DNA of 64,000 nt, taken from positions 6,633,890-6,697,889 of the forward strand of contig RSEF01000014.1 of assembly GCA_003993805.1 (NCBI GenBank), read 5' to 3'. The position numbers were made by a program, and so were the translations under genes. A model generated the notes under the pieces. It did no database searches. It worked only from the letters and a program-made list of their open reading frames with translations, and was not told the origin of the DNA. The DNA is from Himantopus leucocephalus (lineage: Eukaryota > Chordata > Aves > Charadriiformes > Recurvirostridae). Within the stretch, counting starts at the first letter, position 1; each line of letters opens with the position of its first letter. This document shows positions 49,640 to 60,975 of the stretch, one piece after another.

Positions 49640-52639
49640 TGGAGAGGGTGTTTTGNCCACTCTCTTTTCAAGTATTCCTGTACCTATTAGCTCTTCCTGT
49701 TTATCTTTTCTGTTCTTTTTGCTTCTATTCTCAAAGGAGATCTTAACAGACAAGCTCTGTTTTCCGAGAATTTCAGAATTTCCATCTCTCTTAACAGGCA
49801 GAGATGTTTCCCATTATAGGAAGAGTTAAAGATATCTTTTTATGTAAGAGCTCTACACAGGTTTGGTCCTCTGCAGCAAAGCGGGTCCTGATGCTGTTTT
49901 TCTCTGATACATCTTTGCGTGGATCTCAAATTCCACTTAATACGATGCACGTAGGAGCAGGCAGGGCCAAAAACTGCTTTTTGCTTTCAACCCACGTGTC
50001 ATCTTGTTGCTGCTTAGTCTTACCCCTGTTGCCTGAGGTGTCAAGGTTTTATATGGAAAAGAAGGAAGCTCACTGCCTTCAAGTCTCATGGGGTTTACCG
50101 AACATGAAGAAGTCTGTGAGAAACTCCCGGGCTGACTGCGCTTGCAACACAGCTGCCTGGGAGCCTTCCTCCGAGCTCCCTCCTGATGAGGAGAGCAAGA
50201 GAGAAGCAAAGAGAGACCCAAGCAGACCAAGCAGTACTCTTAACATTCATAAATCAAGTGGTTAACTTACTCCGTGTCGCGAAAGCCAAGCACCAGTACT
50301 GTTAATGAGGTTACAGTAGTTTAATTGGCAGGTATGGAGCAAGAGAGTGCTAAAAGTGTAATTTCTAAATGATTAATAATAATAGGCTTTTAGATAATGA
50401 GTCAAGTGGACGAGGCTCTGGACAGATAATCTGGAGAAATTTGGTGTTCACCATGTACAGAAATTTGATGATATATCTGCGATGTCATCCGGCCATGGAA
50501 GAGCAGTTTTATAGGAGGGGAGGGTGGCATTTGTTTGTTTGTTCTCACTTGTCCTTGTGGCCTCCCAAAAACTGTTTGCAGGAGATAATATTCTCCCAGA
50601 TTGCACACGTTATCAGTCAGTGCTGAATGCTGGCCATGCTCTGCTCTTCCCAGCTGCTCTCTGCAGACTTTTGCTTTCTCAGCTCTGTAGGAAGATATTC
50701 TAAATTTCCACTTAACACTTCATAGGGAATACGATTTAATTTGTTTCCGATAAAGTTCTCCGATGATTTTGACAAGTTGGGCACCGTGTGGAAACCAGTT
50801 GTAGGTAACGCATTAAATAAGCAAAGGTTCCCATGGCCGGGGAAATCTGTTTGCTTACCGGGTTACCATGTCTCCTTCACAGCATATGCATTTCATGTCA
50901 GCCAAAAGAAACTGCTGCCATGTACGTTTTTAGAAATAATCTCACCAGGTTGTTTCTTATGCAGTCACTTTTTAAAAAATATATATAATTGGAACTATTT
51001 TCAAATTTCCCATTGACTAAGCTCGCCAGCTCTGGTCGCTGACTTGCCTCTGAACAGCACCTGTGCATTTTGCGCTATCAATAAAATACTTAAATAAGCT
51101 CTCATTTTCGGTATTTGCCGTTTCATAGGCATCCATGCACCTTTGGTTGACAGTCTGCAATGTCACCACACACCCAATCACACTCCAGCCTATGGAGGTT
51201 TCCAAGGTAACAAAGCCACAGTTGCACAGAAAGGAGAAAACCAAAAACAAAGCAAAAAGCCCTGCAGCATTTCTATTTACTCAATAGTTTTAAAACCACT
51301 AAAAAGTAATCCTCTAGTATAAGCTGTTTGTATTGTCATGCAAAACAGGTTTATCTTGCTACTCCTTGATTTTCATCAGGGCAGAGAGGGATGTGGGACA
51401 GCAATTTAGAGAATCACTTGCTGTAAGGGTGGTTATTAGTACCTTGTTCCGAGCAGACCTTGGAAGATACTTTAGAAACAGACAGAATAGTCAGTTCCTG
51501 CCTGTTCTGAAGGAAACACAGAGAAAACTCGTTGTATCAGCACTAACAAGTAGGTTACCCCTTCCAGCATCAGCGCTAATGATAGTGAAAGGCTGAAGTT
51601 AGGGCAGCTATATATATTGCATGAAAGTAATTTCTGAAAGGCACTGGCCTTATTTACACCAAATTAGTGTTCTCTTTCAGTTGGTATAATGGACTAAATA
51701 GCAGACAGATTATCATCAGGTGATATTGTTTTAAATTCCCTCTACCTGTTGATGGCCAGTCCAAGTGACGCTGTATTTCAAATGGCAGCAGCCCATCTAA
51801 CAGTGTTCCCAGTATTTCTCCTCTTTATTATGTTGACTTCTGGCAATCTCGAAAGAACTTGGCTCAGGCACAGAAATTATATTAGTTTTGCGGGTGAGTA
51901 TTTTTCTGCTAGCGGTGGACAGGAATCAAGTGGCTGCATCAATATTATCATGTGTCGGTCTTGTGGATACAGCTTTTCTCAGCATTTGTTCTTCGAGCTT
52001 GCAGGCTTTTAGCTGGGTTTACGTTCCTATATGTCTGAACATCAGAAAGACCAGTAAGGAGCCACTAGTCATTTGTGGGTTGGTTTTTTTTCCTTATATT
52101 TATGACACCTCAGCTCAGGTGTGATCCATCTTTTCAGCAGGGGCTTGTTTCTTTCGGGGGGTGGCTGAGTAAGAGAGATGATGGGTTGGGGAAGGAGTCA
52201 GAAGACATGGCCGGGGCAGTGGTAGTGGTGTGCCTTTGATGGAAGGAGCACATCTGTGATCGTTAGAGGAGCTCACACCTTCAGGTGCTGCTTCAGGTGA
52301 GTGATCCATAACCACCTGCCTCTGCTCAGGGTGCTGAGACTTTTCTTCTGGATGCCCACATCACCCTCCCGCTTCCCAGGCACTTTCTACCTTAACGTTA
52401 GATGGTGGGGCTGCAGCAGAACGTTTGTTTGGAGGCTGGTGCAAAGCGCGACACCTTGATTCCTGATACGAGCAGAGGGAACCTGGGTTTGGGGGTCTTT
52501 TGGTAAAATTGGTTGCATCTGCAGCTGAGGACCAGCCTGCTTGGGCTATTGCTGCCTGCTGCCAAGCCCGGCCACATCTGCGGTCACCAGAGGCGCTCTT
52601 ATTGGAGCCTCTTACAAAAAATAGCCAGGGCAGCGCTGG

Positions 52640-52755
52640 CAGGACGTTCCCTGCAGCGGTGCCAAGGCTCTGGAGCTGCTCTCTGCACCCACGGGCTGTG
52701 AAGCGGTCCAAAGTGGGGGTATTCCAGGCACGCCGCAAAAAACACCTGTTTGGGA
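52640..52755 (+). mobile_element. Possible old L2/CR1-clade LINE remnant
   Basis: The + frame reads PAAVPRLWSCSLHP... then GVFQARRKKHLF. This resembles the C-terminal end of L2-like reverse transcriptases, where an 'a.PrLWN.LP' block is followed by 'F+..LKtHLF'. The nucleotide blocks ggtgccaaggctctgga and aaaaacacctgttt fit the same region of L2. Only this short piece is recognisable. Confidence 0.45.
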
Positions 52756-53561
52756 AGGTCTTTGGCGGGAGTCGGGTGTTGGCTTCCCCAGGCTGGCAGC
52801 TGGCGCAAAGGAGCGGTTTTTCTCAGAGATAGACTTGCCGAGTTCCTTCTGGAATAATTATTGAATGCTGGTAGGATTTTGTTGTAATAGTAATTACTTG
52901 TCAAGGCACCTGAGGCTTTGCATTCTTAAAATAATCAAACAGTACATAATTCCGAAAGAGCCAAAGCATGGGCAATAGTGGCAGGGAAATTTTGCAAAGC
53001 TGTAAGGAGCCGCTTTGCGCAGACTTTTGGAAAACTATCGGAAAAATTTCTCAGCTCTGTCCATCACCCTCTGCGCTGGAAAATGGGCACGAAATAGTAT
53101 CGGAGCAGCTATCTAAGCAAAGAAGTGGGATGATGGATGCAGTGCCCTTTTCAAACGATGGTTTGCAAGGCATTTGAGGATTGTTCTTGGGAGACCATTA
53201 AAAAGGAGCTTTAGAGGAGGAGAGACTAGTTGTGTGGCAGACAGGATCAAGAAGGATGTGTGTTTGCTGTGTGGTGTCATAGATCAGAACGATACCAACC
53301 TTTTGAAACTAATTGCAGCAACTAACGGTTACGAGCTGCACTTACCCGTCTCTCTCTTGTATGTCTTAGGCAGCTACTACTTTGATATTTAATTGCCTTT
53401 AGAATCGGCTATGCAGATTATCAGGGGGAAAGAAAAAAAAGGAATAAAAGCTTTTGCGTGCTCTAACCAGAGATTTTTGAGAGAAGGCATGAGATATGGA
53501 AATGACTGGGTAAATGTTTGTGTGCTGTATGGGATGTGGCTGTTATTGGTGGGAACATTAG

Positions 53562-53796
53562 TGGGAACAGAAGGAAAATGTGCGCTTGGATACCGTGGCC
53601 AAGGCTTTGCCGTGGTCTCTGCGCTCGGAGGAGATGTACGAGCCCTCTGTGGTTCCTCCAGCTGTACCACAGCAGCAGTACTTCAGAGGAGGGGCAGATG
53701 CACAAAGCTTATCTGGTTACGTCTCAATAGAGCGCCCGCGCGATATTGATAGGAGCTTTGAAGCTACCCAGCCACCGCGCATAAATGTTTCAAGGG
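53562..53796 (+). other. Coding-looking open stretch of unknown origin
   Basis: The frame is open from just after a TAG (53559-53561) through SEEMYEPSVVPPAVPQQQYF, SLSGYVSIERPRDID and QPPRINVSRG, and then meets a good donor consensus, AAGGG|gtaaga. Residue composition and codon use look protein-like. A second frame from a plausible acceptor (cctccag|CTG at 53662) reads LYHSSSTSEEGQMHKAYLVT and stops at 53730; it would be in frame with exon M. I recognise neither peptide. It may be a cryptic or alternative exon, a remnant of another sequence, or chance. Confidence 0.3.
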
Positions 53797-54577
53797 GTAA
53801 GATGAACACGCTCTGAACACGGGGCTGTGCCTGAGCCACCCCAAGAAAGCAACCCCTCCCGCCTGGTCGTTCATCTCGTCCAGATTTTGCATTCTCTTTC
53901 TTCTGTCGCCGCTGGTTGTGTGCCTTTGTTGCACCACCAATAATCAGCTGGAGCAGACAGAGAGGGTTCCCTGAAAAAAAACCCTGATTTTGCTGAATTC
54001 CCTTTCAGTGATATAACTAATTTTCAATACTTAACGGGGCTCGCAAGCCAGACTCCGGGTACTGTGCAGGTGGCCTGGTCTGACCACCACAAAGAGCAGC
54101 ACGTCTGGCTAACTTCAGCGCGTTTGCAGGGACGGCGTTCTTTCTGCCCTCGCATCAGAAGAAGAGATATTCTCAATTACAGTCGTAATTGCAGTCTTGT
54201 TGATTATGTGATTGAAAGCTGTTGGTTTCCCTATGACATCTCTACGCTTCCCTGCATCTTGTGTCAGCACAGGAACTCCTAGCTCCTGCCGCAGCGTTCT
54301 GCAGTGAATTAGAAGGGATTTCTCTGCATCTCTTATCGCCAGCGTTTGTCAGGGGACTCTCCCTCTAGCAGCAAAGCCTGGCTAAACCAGAGCACAGTGC
54401 TTTTCTACAGTCCAGCATGTATTATACTTGGATTGCAAACCGTCCTACCCTAAAATTACAGCTTTTGTCAGCTGGTGATATTAAACTTCTCTAATTTCTT
54501 TTAGAGTGGAACAGGCTAAATCCTAGATGCTAATGGCTGATTTCTTTAATTTATTTTTTTTCCCCCCGATGCTCCAG

Positions 54578-54850
54578 GCCACTGACTCAGATTATGAAGA
54601 CGAGTTGCCAAAGCACTCCTTTGTGAACCATTACATGAGTGACCCCACGTACTACAACTCATGGAAGCGGCAGCAGAAAGGGGTGAAGCACCCAGCATCC
54701 TACAGATACGAGGAGTGCGCCGCCAGCGAGACAGAACCCTATTTCCAGACTGTCATCACGACACAGAGCTCAGGAGGGGTGTACACCCCAACGGGACAGC
54801 CCGCGCCCGGCTCCCGGACTCCAGTGACAGGGTTCTCCTCCTTCGTCTGA
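54578..54850 (+). CDS. SDK2: SDK2 exon N: distal cytoplasmic tail, PDZ ligand and stop
   Basis: The last coding exon, 273 nt, starts after a T/C-rich tract and acceptor gatgctccag. It encodes 90 residues from ATDSDYEDELPKHSFVNHYM to GFSSFV and ends at TGA (54848-54850). The block HSFVNHYMSDPTYYNSWKRQ is strongly characteristic of Sidekick proteins. The C-terminal SSFV is a class I PDZ ligand; Sidekicks are known to bind MAGI scaffolds through this end, which places them at synapses. The tail goes from the tyrosine-rich block to SRTPVTGFSSFV without the longer proline-rich insert of SDK1. Confidence 0.96.
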   Translation, partial: ATDSDYEDELPKHSFVNHYMSDPTYYNSWKRQQKGVKHPASYRYEECAASETEPYFQTVITTQSSGGVYTPTGQPAPGSRTPVTGFSSFV

Positions 54851-57568
54851 GCCGGGGCCGGAGGACAGAGCCGAACCGCCGGCGGCCCTCGGAGGGACCC
54901 GTGGCAGTGACTGTGTGTGTGCGTGGCCGGTGCGGTGAACTGTGGGTAACTTCTCTATCAGGGTAGAAATGGATGGGAACACGAATGAGGCTGGGTTTGG
55001 GTTTTTTTCTTTTTTTCTGAAGACAATCAACTCTAAAAATACGGAGCTGAACTAGCTGAACCTTTGTTTAAAAAAAAAAAAAAAAGGAATTCTGAAAAGT
55101 GATGATTTTAACCACTTGTGAATAGTAGGGGTTTTTTAACCGCTTTTGTAACACTGCTTCAGGAAGCAGTTCCCATGCCCTTCTCTTCCCTTTTTCTTTC
55201 TCTCCCCTCCTCCTGTCCCCCCATTCCCAAACAAGGAGGTGAATTCCCTCGATGCAATGAGTGACTTTGTGATGTGATTTGAAGAGAAAACATAAAACCT
55301 CCCAGGCTCCTTTTTCTTCCTTTTTTCTCTCCTTTTTTCTTTGTTTTCTTTTTAATTTTTCCCTGTCATCAAGGTCAAGTAGGAAAATATAGAAAAGGGA
55401 CACATTTTTACGTGAAAAGCAGACACCTCCTCTCTCCTCTTACCACTGCTGCTCCACACTTTAGGAGCACTGGCTGATCAGCTTCGGCTCGGTTGTGTCA
55501 CCGTGTCTGCTCTAGGCTCACTGCTGGTGTATTTATACGGAATTACTGACCTGCTTTTCTTTCTCGTTCAAATGGGACCTGCTGCAGTCTTTAAATATTC
55601 CAACTCCAGGGCCTTTAGAAGAGGAGATGGCTCAAAAGAGCACTGTAGGCAGCGGTGGGTGAAGCAAGTGGGAAGAATTCGGATGCAAGGTCAGTTTATT
55701 TTTGGTGTGGCTCTAATCCTCTCTCGTGGACTGCATGTGCCATTGGAATCGGTCATTTTTTAAAAGTCAAAGGACACAACCCAGCAAGCCAGAGGAATCT
55801 TTCAATTAACATTGCCGTGCCAAGCTAGAGAGTCTACTAATTGCTGAGGGGTTTGATCATCTAAGTTATCCTGCCCTGTCAATAGAAGCTGAGCATCCTT
55901 TCTCGCCCAGACTCTGCAGTGCTGCTTATTGGTCTGTAAAAAAGTACACGGTAGCTGGGTTTGTTTGATTTTATTTTTTTAGTACAAAGACACGTCACAC
56001 AGACTGGGTGAGTTTTGGTGTCCACAGGTGCCTTTTATTGATTCTTCAGCTTCATATCTGGGAGAAGCAACAAAGAGTCTCCAAATAGAGCTAACCAGCT
56101 TTTTCAAGCATTAGGGTCGTGAATTACCTTGTGCACGTTTACAGGCTGCTTTGTGCACTTGAAGCTACAGCCTTTGGAAAGAAGAGAGGGGATTTTTAGT
56201 TTATTTTCCATCCTTTTGTACGGCTCCCTTTTTGTTTTCTTCTTTTCTATCCTTTTCCTGAGTCTGTCATGTTTAGCAGCAAGTTGTTTACTCGCAAGGA
56301 GGTTGTCAGGGCTTTACAGAATCCAAGTCCAGCCCTTGGACCTACCAACAGTCCTGGATCACCAGGCTTTTTACCGCAAGAGTTTGAAAGGTGAATTTGG
56401 AAGCAGGCGAGTCCTCGCCACTCCAGCGTCTGGCATTTCCTCCTGGGTGGGTGTAGGTCGGCCAGAAAAATCGGTATCCTGCTGCTTGCTGATGTCCCGT
56501 CAGAGCACGTGTGGGCACTGTCGCTATTGCAAATTGTCCCTGTCCTCTCTGGAGGGATGCGGGACAGCTGTGGCACTGGGTGGTGGTGGCTTCAAGGCAG
56601 GTCGTTGAAACCAGCCTGGCATTGATTGCGGTGGCTGCCTGTTCCTGCCCGTGGGGCTGGTTAGAAATAGCCCGGTGGCACCTCAGCTGAACGGGTGAGG
56701 TCCAAGGGCACGCTCAGCCCTGCTGTCACCTTTCTTCTTGGACAGGGCGAGCGGTCTCAGGACCGCTTTTACTCTTTGGCGCTGCCTCTGAGCGCTGCTG
56801 CTCTTGGTGCATACGGATTCTGGATAGCTTTGGCACTGGATTGCTGTTCCTCTCCAAAAGCTCCAGAAAAAAAATGTTCCAAACCAAAAACTCCAGTGGG
56901 TGTGTTTAAGGGCTTTTGAGCTCATTAGATGGCAAGAGATATACAAAGAGACGGGCTTGAGCCAAAACCCTGTGAGCCATCCCCCTCTCTGCACCTGGAG
57001 AAGGATGTGTGTGGGATGGAGAAGGAGCTCCAAAGAGGATGACGTGGAGCTTACTGCAAAGAGGAATGCAAAGCAAACAAAAAACCCACTGCCTTCTGTG
57101 CACTTTGACTGTTCTCTTAAGCCATATGGACTTTGCTTTAATTACTGAACTGACAAAAAATTTGTTTTCAGTCTGAGTTTTTTGTTTTAGACAAAACTGT
57201 CTACGGGGCTTTCTGATTTATTTTCTTTCTCCTTTGTTATTTCCTGCATCAGATTACATATTTTTAAACACTTTGTTTTGTATCCATGTGACATAGCAAT
57301 GCAATTGCTGTTGGAATTTTAATGGCGCTTATCCAACGGGTCTGAGAGGTAGTGCTACAGGAGGAGCCTTTCAAGGACCGCTAAGGACTTAGGGATATGT
57401 CTTAGTAGAAAGTAGATGGAACACCGAAGAGTTTGCTCTGAAGGAAAGCACAGTGCAAGTAGCTCCGTATCTTCTGAATATGACCAGATCTGAATCGGTG
57501 TAAGGTGCAGTCACTGCCTGGGGCTGATCTGATACCACACTGAACAAAAAGGCGAGGAAACCATGGGG

Positions 57569-57574
57569 AATAAA
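57569..57574 (+). terminator. Possible poly(A) signal AATAAA
   Basis: AATAAA in ggggaataaaggtaatgg. There is little GU-rich sequence downstream, so this is weak. Confidence 0.2.
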
Positions 57575-58351
57575 GGTAATGGACTTCTGCTCCACTGAAG
57601 GATAACATGGGGAGCATCGCAATCTATACAAAGAGAGGAGAAGAGACTGTTCCTTTTTTCTCAGAACCATCTGCAACCGAAAAGGTTGAGCTTGCTGAGG
57701 ACCTGCTGAGTTGGCTGTATGGCCCTTTTCTTCTGACTGCCGCCGAAATAAGAGGTTAGGTGTGATTCCTTTAGGACCTGTTGATCCGAACAAAGGTATT
57801 TCTGTTCTGTTCCAGTCCACGCTATTGTCACTCTTAGTTCTGTTTTGTTTAGGAGTTGGCTTTTCTTAAGGGTGGGTTTATTTTACTCAGACAGTTGCAG
57901 AGCGTGGAAGCGTGCCGCGCTGCTCAGCCCCAAGATGAGCACAGGATGTGCGTTCTGCTGCCCAGGATCCTGGATAGCTACATGCATGATGCCTGTGCCT
58001 TCTTGATAACATGCCGTACTTGTAAAATACGATTAATGGGCAGGTTTTATTTACCTCAGATATCAGGTAAATTGTTCTATCTGTAAGGAAACACTCCATC
58101 AGTTAGCAAGAAAGCTCTTATTTCATAGCTGTAATCTTTGGGAATCACAGCCTTGAAATACGACTTTTAAACATCAGTTGTCATGTTACAATAACTTCAC
58201 CCATCAAATCCACTTCTGTTTCCATCTTCCTGTTTAGAACAGTCTTGAAAAATGAAGGCTTATATTTAAAACGCCTTCTTAGGATATTTTATTTGTATCT
58301 ACTTATTTACTTTCCCATGTTTCTCAGGTCTCTTGGTGGCTGTTACTAAAA

Positions 58352-58357
58352 AATAAA
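58352..58357 (+). terminator. Candidate SDK2 poly(A) signal AATAAA
   Basis: AATAAA in an A-rich setting, 3.5 kb after the stop codon. A modest T-rich stretch follows within 60 bases (tcgtttttcatg). Plausible proximal end of the 3'UTR. Confidence 0.35.
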
Positions 58358-59168
58358 AACAGCATCGTGAAATGACCGAGGGAGACATTTCAGGGAACAG
58401 TTTAATATGAGCTCGTTTTTCATGCAATAGCCATGGAAACACACAAATTCCTGCAAGGAAAAAGTGCCCAAGTCTTCACCCCCCTCCCAGGGCTGAGAGG
58501 ACACCAGCCACCACCGTCAGCGATGCTCCTGGCACTCCCAACGGCACCGAACATCAGGCTGTCCCTATCGTAAACCACGTGCAAAAGTGCCCGTGAGTAA
58601 AGGAGCTGTACCGTTCCAGCCCACTCTACATGGAGCATTTTATCCCCCAAAAGTCTGTATCGCAGATGGTGTGTCCCCCACCATAACCCACACCCTTGGG
58701 TGGAATATTTTCCTTTCCCGTGTTTTAACGCTCCGCTGTTGGTGCCACAACCAGTGCTGCTGGGGTGCGAGCGGCAGCGGTGCGAAGGGACAGGAGAGGG
58801 CACTCTTTTACCTTCATCAGTGGCAGATGCTTTTTTCCCCACCCTGGGAGTCACCCGTGTGAAACCCCTTCGTGGGGAGGGCAGGGAGAAGCAAAAGCAC
58901 GGAGCAAAGGATTTCATCAGCATTTCCGAAAGGAATCACGCTGCGGCCAGCAATCCCACTTTTGGAAGCAGTTGGCATTATTGGAGAGAAGAAGAAAAAA
59001 AACCCAACAAACCATACAGAAAAAGAAACTAATCCATTACCCAAAAGGATTTTTTTTTCCTCTTCATTTTGAGCGTTAAAGCCAGTGATGCTTTGCAGAT
59101 GGGCCAAGATCTCATTTTTCCTGCTTATACCCAGGTCTCTGCCAGAAGCTGCTGTAGCAATTGTTTGG

Positions 59169-59174
59169 AATAAA
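59169..59174 (+). terminator. Possible poly(A) signal AATAAA
   Basis: AATAAA followed about 12 bases on by gtctgtcttg, a moderately GU-rich element. Confidence 0.25.
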
Positions 59175-59419
59175 TATCCGAGTCTGTCTTGACACGGGGA
59201 TACATTTATTATCCTTGTCATTGCTTCCCTCAAGAAATCCATTGGGTCATCCAAAGATTATCCAATCTGCTGTCCAAAAAGGGAGGAGAGAGCGCTGTTT
59301 ATACATACAGAGCACTGGTGTCTTCTCCCAGTTGCCGTTTTCAGATAAGCGGGGCAACTTGTTGCAGAAAAGTCCTTTTAGAAAAGAAATTTAGCAGGAA
59401 ACTTAAAAAAAAAAAAAAA

Positions 59420-59519
59420 NNNNNNNNNNNNNNNNNNNNNNNNNNNNNNNNNNNNNNNNNNNNNNNNNNNNNNNNNNNNNNNNNNNNNNNNNNNNNNNNN
59501 NNNNNNNNNNNNNNNNNNN
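59420..59519. other. Assembly gap, 100 N
   Basis: Exactly 100 undetermined bases, a common placeholder for a gap of unknown size. It is flanked by A runs on both sides (59405-59419 and 59520-59530), so the assembly probably broke in a poly-A or A-rich repeat. Confidence 0.97.
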
Positions 59520-60945
59520 AAAAAAAAAAACAACCAAACCACAACCAAATCAAAACACACCAAAAAAAAAACCCGCCACCACAAGAAAGATAACCTCTGG
59601 CAGGGCCATTAGGAATCTTGAAGTCCTAGAAACCTGTGGCATGTAAGACTGAATATGATCCCAAGACCTCCTGTCTTTAGGGATCTCCTTTCTCAATAGC
59701 AGCCAGAAAAGCACATGCAATGAGGGAGTTATATTTGGAGAGGAAAAGCCATCACAGAACAGTGGCTGGCTGGGCAGGCCGGACTGCAAACAGCTTCGTT
59801 CAACCTGGAGCTCCTGCTAGTTCAATCACATTTCTTAGGTTGTTTTTATAGGTTTTTGCCAGCATGTGTGGAGTCCCTACATCATCACGGTGTTACTAGA
59901 GGTCACGTGGGGAGAGGTATGTCGCTGTGGTGTTTACACAAAGCCACGTGCATGACGATGTGGTTGTACAGTATCCATTGAAACCTCCTTATGGAAAGCC
60001 ACCCTTGAATTCGGAGCACATTCACCCCAAGACTGAACGCGGGCTGGGCACGGGCCTTAAATGGCTCCATCTAACAAATCCCTTCAGTTCTTTGTATTTC
60101 TGTATTCCTTTTCTTGTGACCCACGTCTCCACCCCCAGACAAGTAAAGTTGGCTTGCACCTTGTGAAGGCGTAAAGGTTGCCGCTCCCAGCAGTAGAGAG
60201 CCACAACCCCTAAGCACACACGTGACACGTGGGACAGGTGAGATCTGTTTGAACAAGGAGTGAAATTCCATTAGGACTTGAGATTCAGGCTCTGACTCAG
60301 AATTTTATCTTCTCAAAGCTGCCACCTGCCCGTTTTAAATGGCCCCGGAACCACACGACTTGGCAGAAAATTCTTTATTTTGATGCTGTTCGATCACTGT
60401 GCACTTTCTTGGGGCTTGACTCGCTGGATATAGAGACTGGAATGGGGTTACAGAGCTTTATATGGAAGTGTTTTCCCATTTATGTCCGATTCTCTAGATC
60501 TGGGAACGAAACCTTTCTGTTAACGTGACGTGGTGGTGTTCTGCAGGTGGGGCACCTGGGAAGTGCCACCAGCGCTCCCCCCTTGATGTCGTTGAGCTCC
60601 TGGGCGGTGCTGGGATCTGTCACGGTGCAGTGGGAGCTCTCAAGTAGCAGAACGGTGCAAGAACACCGTATTATGGTGAGTTTGTAGCCGGTCACTTTGC
60701 CATTCTTGGGATGGAGTCCATCCTCTGGTTTGGTATCTGCTGCCCGTTTAGGGGTAGGACCGCCTTGCACGGCTGTGTTTGAGTTACCCTTCAGTGTGCT
60801 ACAGTTATCGGATCCTTGCTTTTACTTCAGTGTCTCCTTGGGGATTCGCCCTGGATTTTTGTTCCACACCTCTTGTTAGCCTCACTTTCACCAGTCCACT
60901 ATTTTATATGAGAAAGTTACTTCTTCTTTTGCAAACTTGCTTCTA

Positions 60946-60951
60946 ATTAAA
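60946..60951 (+). terminator. Candidate distal SDK2 poly(A) signal ATTAAA
   Basis: ATTAAA followed 20 to 30 bases later by gtgtgtgtccttgg, a good GU-rich downstream element. By local context this is the strongest site after the stop codon, though it lies 6.1 kb away. Confidence 0.4.
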
Positions 60952-60975
60952 AGAACCCTTTTTTGAAACGTGTGT

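Larger units (their letters stand above)
47860..54577 (+). other. Intron 13 (6.7 kb)
   Basis: Phase-0 GT-AG intron before the last exon. It contains a 25-base poly-G tract (49615-49639) with an N at 49656, a possible L2-type LINE remnant (52640-52755) and an unexplained coding-looking stretch (53562-53796). No established gene is present. Confidence 0.75.
1..60975 (+). other. SDK2: SDK2 gene, 3' portion (gene span within the window)
   Basis: Fourteen exons with consistent splice phases join into a single 655-codon reading frame ending at 54850. The product is the C-terminal part of a type I membrane adhesion protein: FNIII repeats, one membrane span and a cytoplasmic tail with a C-terminal PDZ ligand. 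Sidekick proteins are known to act as homophilic adhesion molecules at synapses, notably in retinal lamina-specific wiring, and are tethered by MAGI-type PDZ scaffolds. The gene enters from the left already inside an intron, so the start codon, Ig domains and FNIII 1-8 are missing here. The right end is set by the most favourable poly(A) signal context and is uncertain. SDK1 is the only serious alternative; the short tail argues against it. Confidence 0.9.
54851..60975 (+). other. SDK2: SDK2 3' untranslated region (end uncertain)
   Basis: Begins right after the TGA. It holds A-rich (55070-55085) and T-rich tracts and no coding frame with a recognisable domain. Several poly(A) signals occur. 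The one at 58352 would give a UTR near 3.5 kb; the one at 60946 has the best downstream GU-rich context and would give about 6.1 kb. The segment is interrupted by a 100-N gap at 59420-59519. The end cannot be decided without transcript data. Confidence 0.45.

Noticed and set aside
56129..56608. 159-codon + strand frame in the 3'UTR
   Set aside because: Begins with a hydrophobic stretch from T-rich DNA but has no domain; lies in the SDK2 3'UTR.
58420..58923. 167-codon minus-strand frame downstream of SDK2
   Set aside because: No similarity that I recognise and no exon boundaries; likely chance.
60480..60770. 96-codon minus-strand frame containing KNGKVTGYKLTI
   Set aside because: It briefly resembles an FNIII C strand, but there is no tryptophan or tyrosine corner around it; treated as coincidence.
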